Assembly: GCA_008973525.1 (NCBI GenBank)
Contig: WACJ01000274.1
Location: 1,302,001-1,366,000, forward strand
Direction of reading: 5' to 3'
DNA: 64,000 nt
Source of the DNA: Stenopsyche tienmushanensis
Lineage: Eukaryota > Arthropoda > Insecta > Trichoptera > Stenopsychidae
Positions within the stretch are counted from its first letter, which is position 1, and each line of letters starts with the position of its first letter. Below are positions 63,001 to 64,000 of this stretch, in pieces. The position numbers and the translations under genes are program-made. The notes under the pieces are model-generated. The model did no database searches. It was not told where the DNA came from and worked only from the letters and a program-made list of their open reading frames with translations.

Positions 63001-64000
63001 TTTCACATGTTTATAATATAACTACGATTTATATAGGCAATTGGAAGGAGAGATCGCTGAAGAATGGGCTTTGAAAGGTGACGCAGAAACGAAAGATAAA
63101 TTGCTTCCACTCGTAGAAGGAGTTATACGATTTGATATGCGTCACTCTGCTGAAATTCAAGCGTGTGATTTATTGATGGAAATTGACCGCTTGGATCTCC
63201 TCACTCAGCACATGGAGCAGAGCAATTATCCGAGAGTTTGTTTATATCTCGTTGGGTAAGTTTTTGGATCGTTAATTCAATGCAGCAATGTTTTTGCGAT
63301 GATAATAAAATTAATTTAAAACAATTATTAGATGCGCAAGCTATGTTGAAGAACCAGAAGCCACTTTGATTCTTCAAGGAGTTCTAAAACATTATCTACG
63401 ATTCAAAGAATATCCTCGCGCTATGATAATAGCCTTACAATTAAACGACAAGGATAAATGCGAAGAAATCTTCAAGCAGTGTGAAGATACGTAAGTATTG
63501 TTAAAAATATATGCGTATATTTATTTTTAACATTTATAATAATTGCTTTTAAAACATAATTTATAGATTGATTCGCAAACAATTATGCTATATGCTGGGA
63601 AGGCAACAAATCGCATTTTATGTTGAAGATGAAGACATGCGAAATATCATGTTCAACATTCATGTCAACGATCATTTCCTCAGTTTGGCTAGAGAAGTAT
63701 ATATTCATCTTAATAATGATTTTAATAAAAAAAAATTTGTTAATGAATTGTAATAAATTACAATCTTTTATAGTTAGACATAATGGAACCGAAAACACCC
63801 GAAGAAGTCTACAAATCATGGTTGGAGAGTGCAGGATCCGCTCTTCGTCCATCGTTGTTATCTGATCATCCCGTTGACTCTGCTAGGCAAAATTTATCAG
63901 CCACTTTCGTCAATGCTTTTGTTAATGCAGGATTTGGCCGCGATAAACTTGTGACGACAGACGATGGAAATAAATGGATGTACAAAAATAAAGATCACGG
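60090..64000 (+). CDS. Rpn1: 26S proteasome regulatory subunit Rpn1 (PSMD2), 5' part
   Basis: Eight exons join in frame: 60,090-60,161; 60,244-60,300; 62,580-62,798; 62,874-62,959; 63,037-63,255; 63,332-63,490; 63,567-63,696; and 63,774 to the window edge. They give 389 codons and two bases, under half of the roughly 900-residue family length. Recognisable blocks are [97 protein letters not shown] and [14 protein letters not shown]. Rpn1 is the base subunit that docks ubiquitin receptors, shuttle factors and Ubp6/Usp14; its PC-repeat toroid lies mainly beyond the window. All splice sites are GT-AG. Intron 2 (2.28 kb) carries transposase debris; the others are short. Confidence 0.96.
61352..61640 (+). 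mobile_element. IS630/mariner-superfamily transposase fragment in Rpn1 intron 2
   Basis: The plus strand reads [17 protein letters not shown], then [20 protein letters not shown], which corresponds to the SDEAHFWLNGYVNKQN-type block of arthropod DDE endonucleases, then IPRKSHCLVLK. Stops and frame changes show decay. It is a different lineage from the mariner fragment 150 bases downstream. Confidence 0.65.
61800..62165 (+). mobile_element. Mariner transposase fragment in Rpn1 intron 2
   Basis: The plus strand reads, in broken frames, [20 protein letters not shown], then [29 protein letters not shown] (first catalytic Asp region) and [21 protein letters not shown] sequence (about 62,107-62,155). 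The second and third catalytic regions are missing. It lies in the sense orientation of Rpn1. Confidence 0.75.

Noticed and set aside
1..64000. CRISPR arrays, operons, ribosome binding sites, rRNA genes
   Set aside because: No such structures were seen, and the split genes show this is eukaryotic nuclear DNA.

Overview
The window is eukaryotic nuclear DNA from an arthropod, most likely an insect. Two deeply conserved genes with GT-AG introns can be read exon by exon. The non-coding sequence is AT-rich and full of insect-style transposons (mariner, hAT, piggyBac, Harbinger-like, Helitron, Jockey). The Lis-1 amino terminus ([13 protein letters not shown]) matches the fly form as I know it. I cannot fix the order from sequence alone.

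Layout. 0.3-1.5 kb holds a decayed Jockey-type non-LTR retrotransposon on the minus strand. 2.3-3.85 kb holds a minus-strand multi-exon gene for an unrecognised coiled-coil protein, with an apparent frameshift in an A7 run. 4.2-5.2 kb is a CpG-rich, promoter-like block with a good splice donor. A candidate signal-peptide exon lies at 6.83-6.99 kb. 9.77-11.24 kb is a nested transposon: a TTAA-flanked element carrying a mariner and a MITE. 11-23 kb is mostly featureless, with scattered repeats.

Lis-1 (dynein regulator, platelet-activating factor acetylhydrolase subunit) is on the plus strand. A 38-base first coding exon at 23.2 kb is separated by an intron of about 30.7 kb from eight clustered exons at 53.97-55.79 kb. 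Together they give 411 residues. The giant intron holds many transposons, several with intact target-site duplications, and a probable two-exon antisense gene (33.0-33.95 kb, 138 residues).

Downstream, 55.8-60 kb holds the Lis-1 3' region, a mariner remnant and a small Helitron. The 26S proteasome subunit gene Rpn1/PSMD2 starts at 60,090 on the plus strand and runs off the window edge in exon 8. Its second intron holds two transposase remnants.

Lis-1 and Rpn1 are ordinary housekeeping genes with no evident functional link. The accessory interest lies in the layered transposons, the nested antisense gene, the frameshifted coiled-coil gene and the candidate signal-peptide exon.
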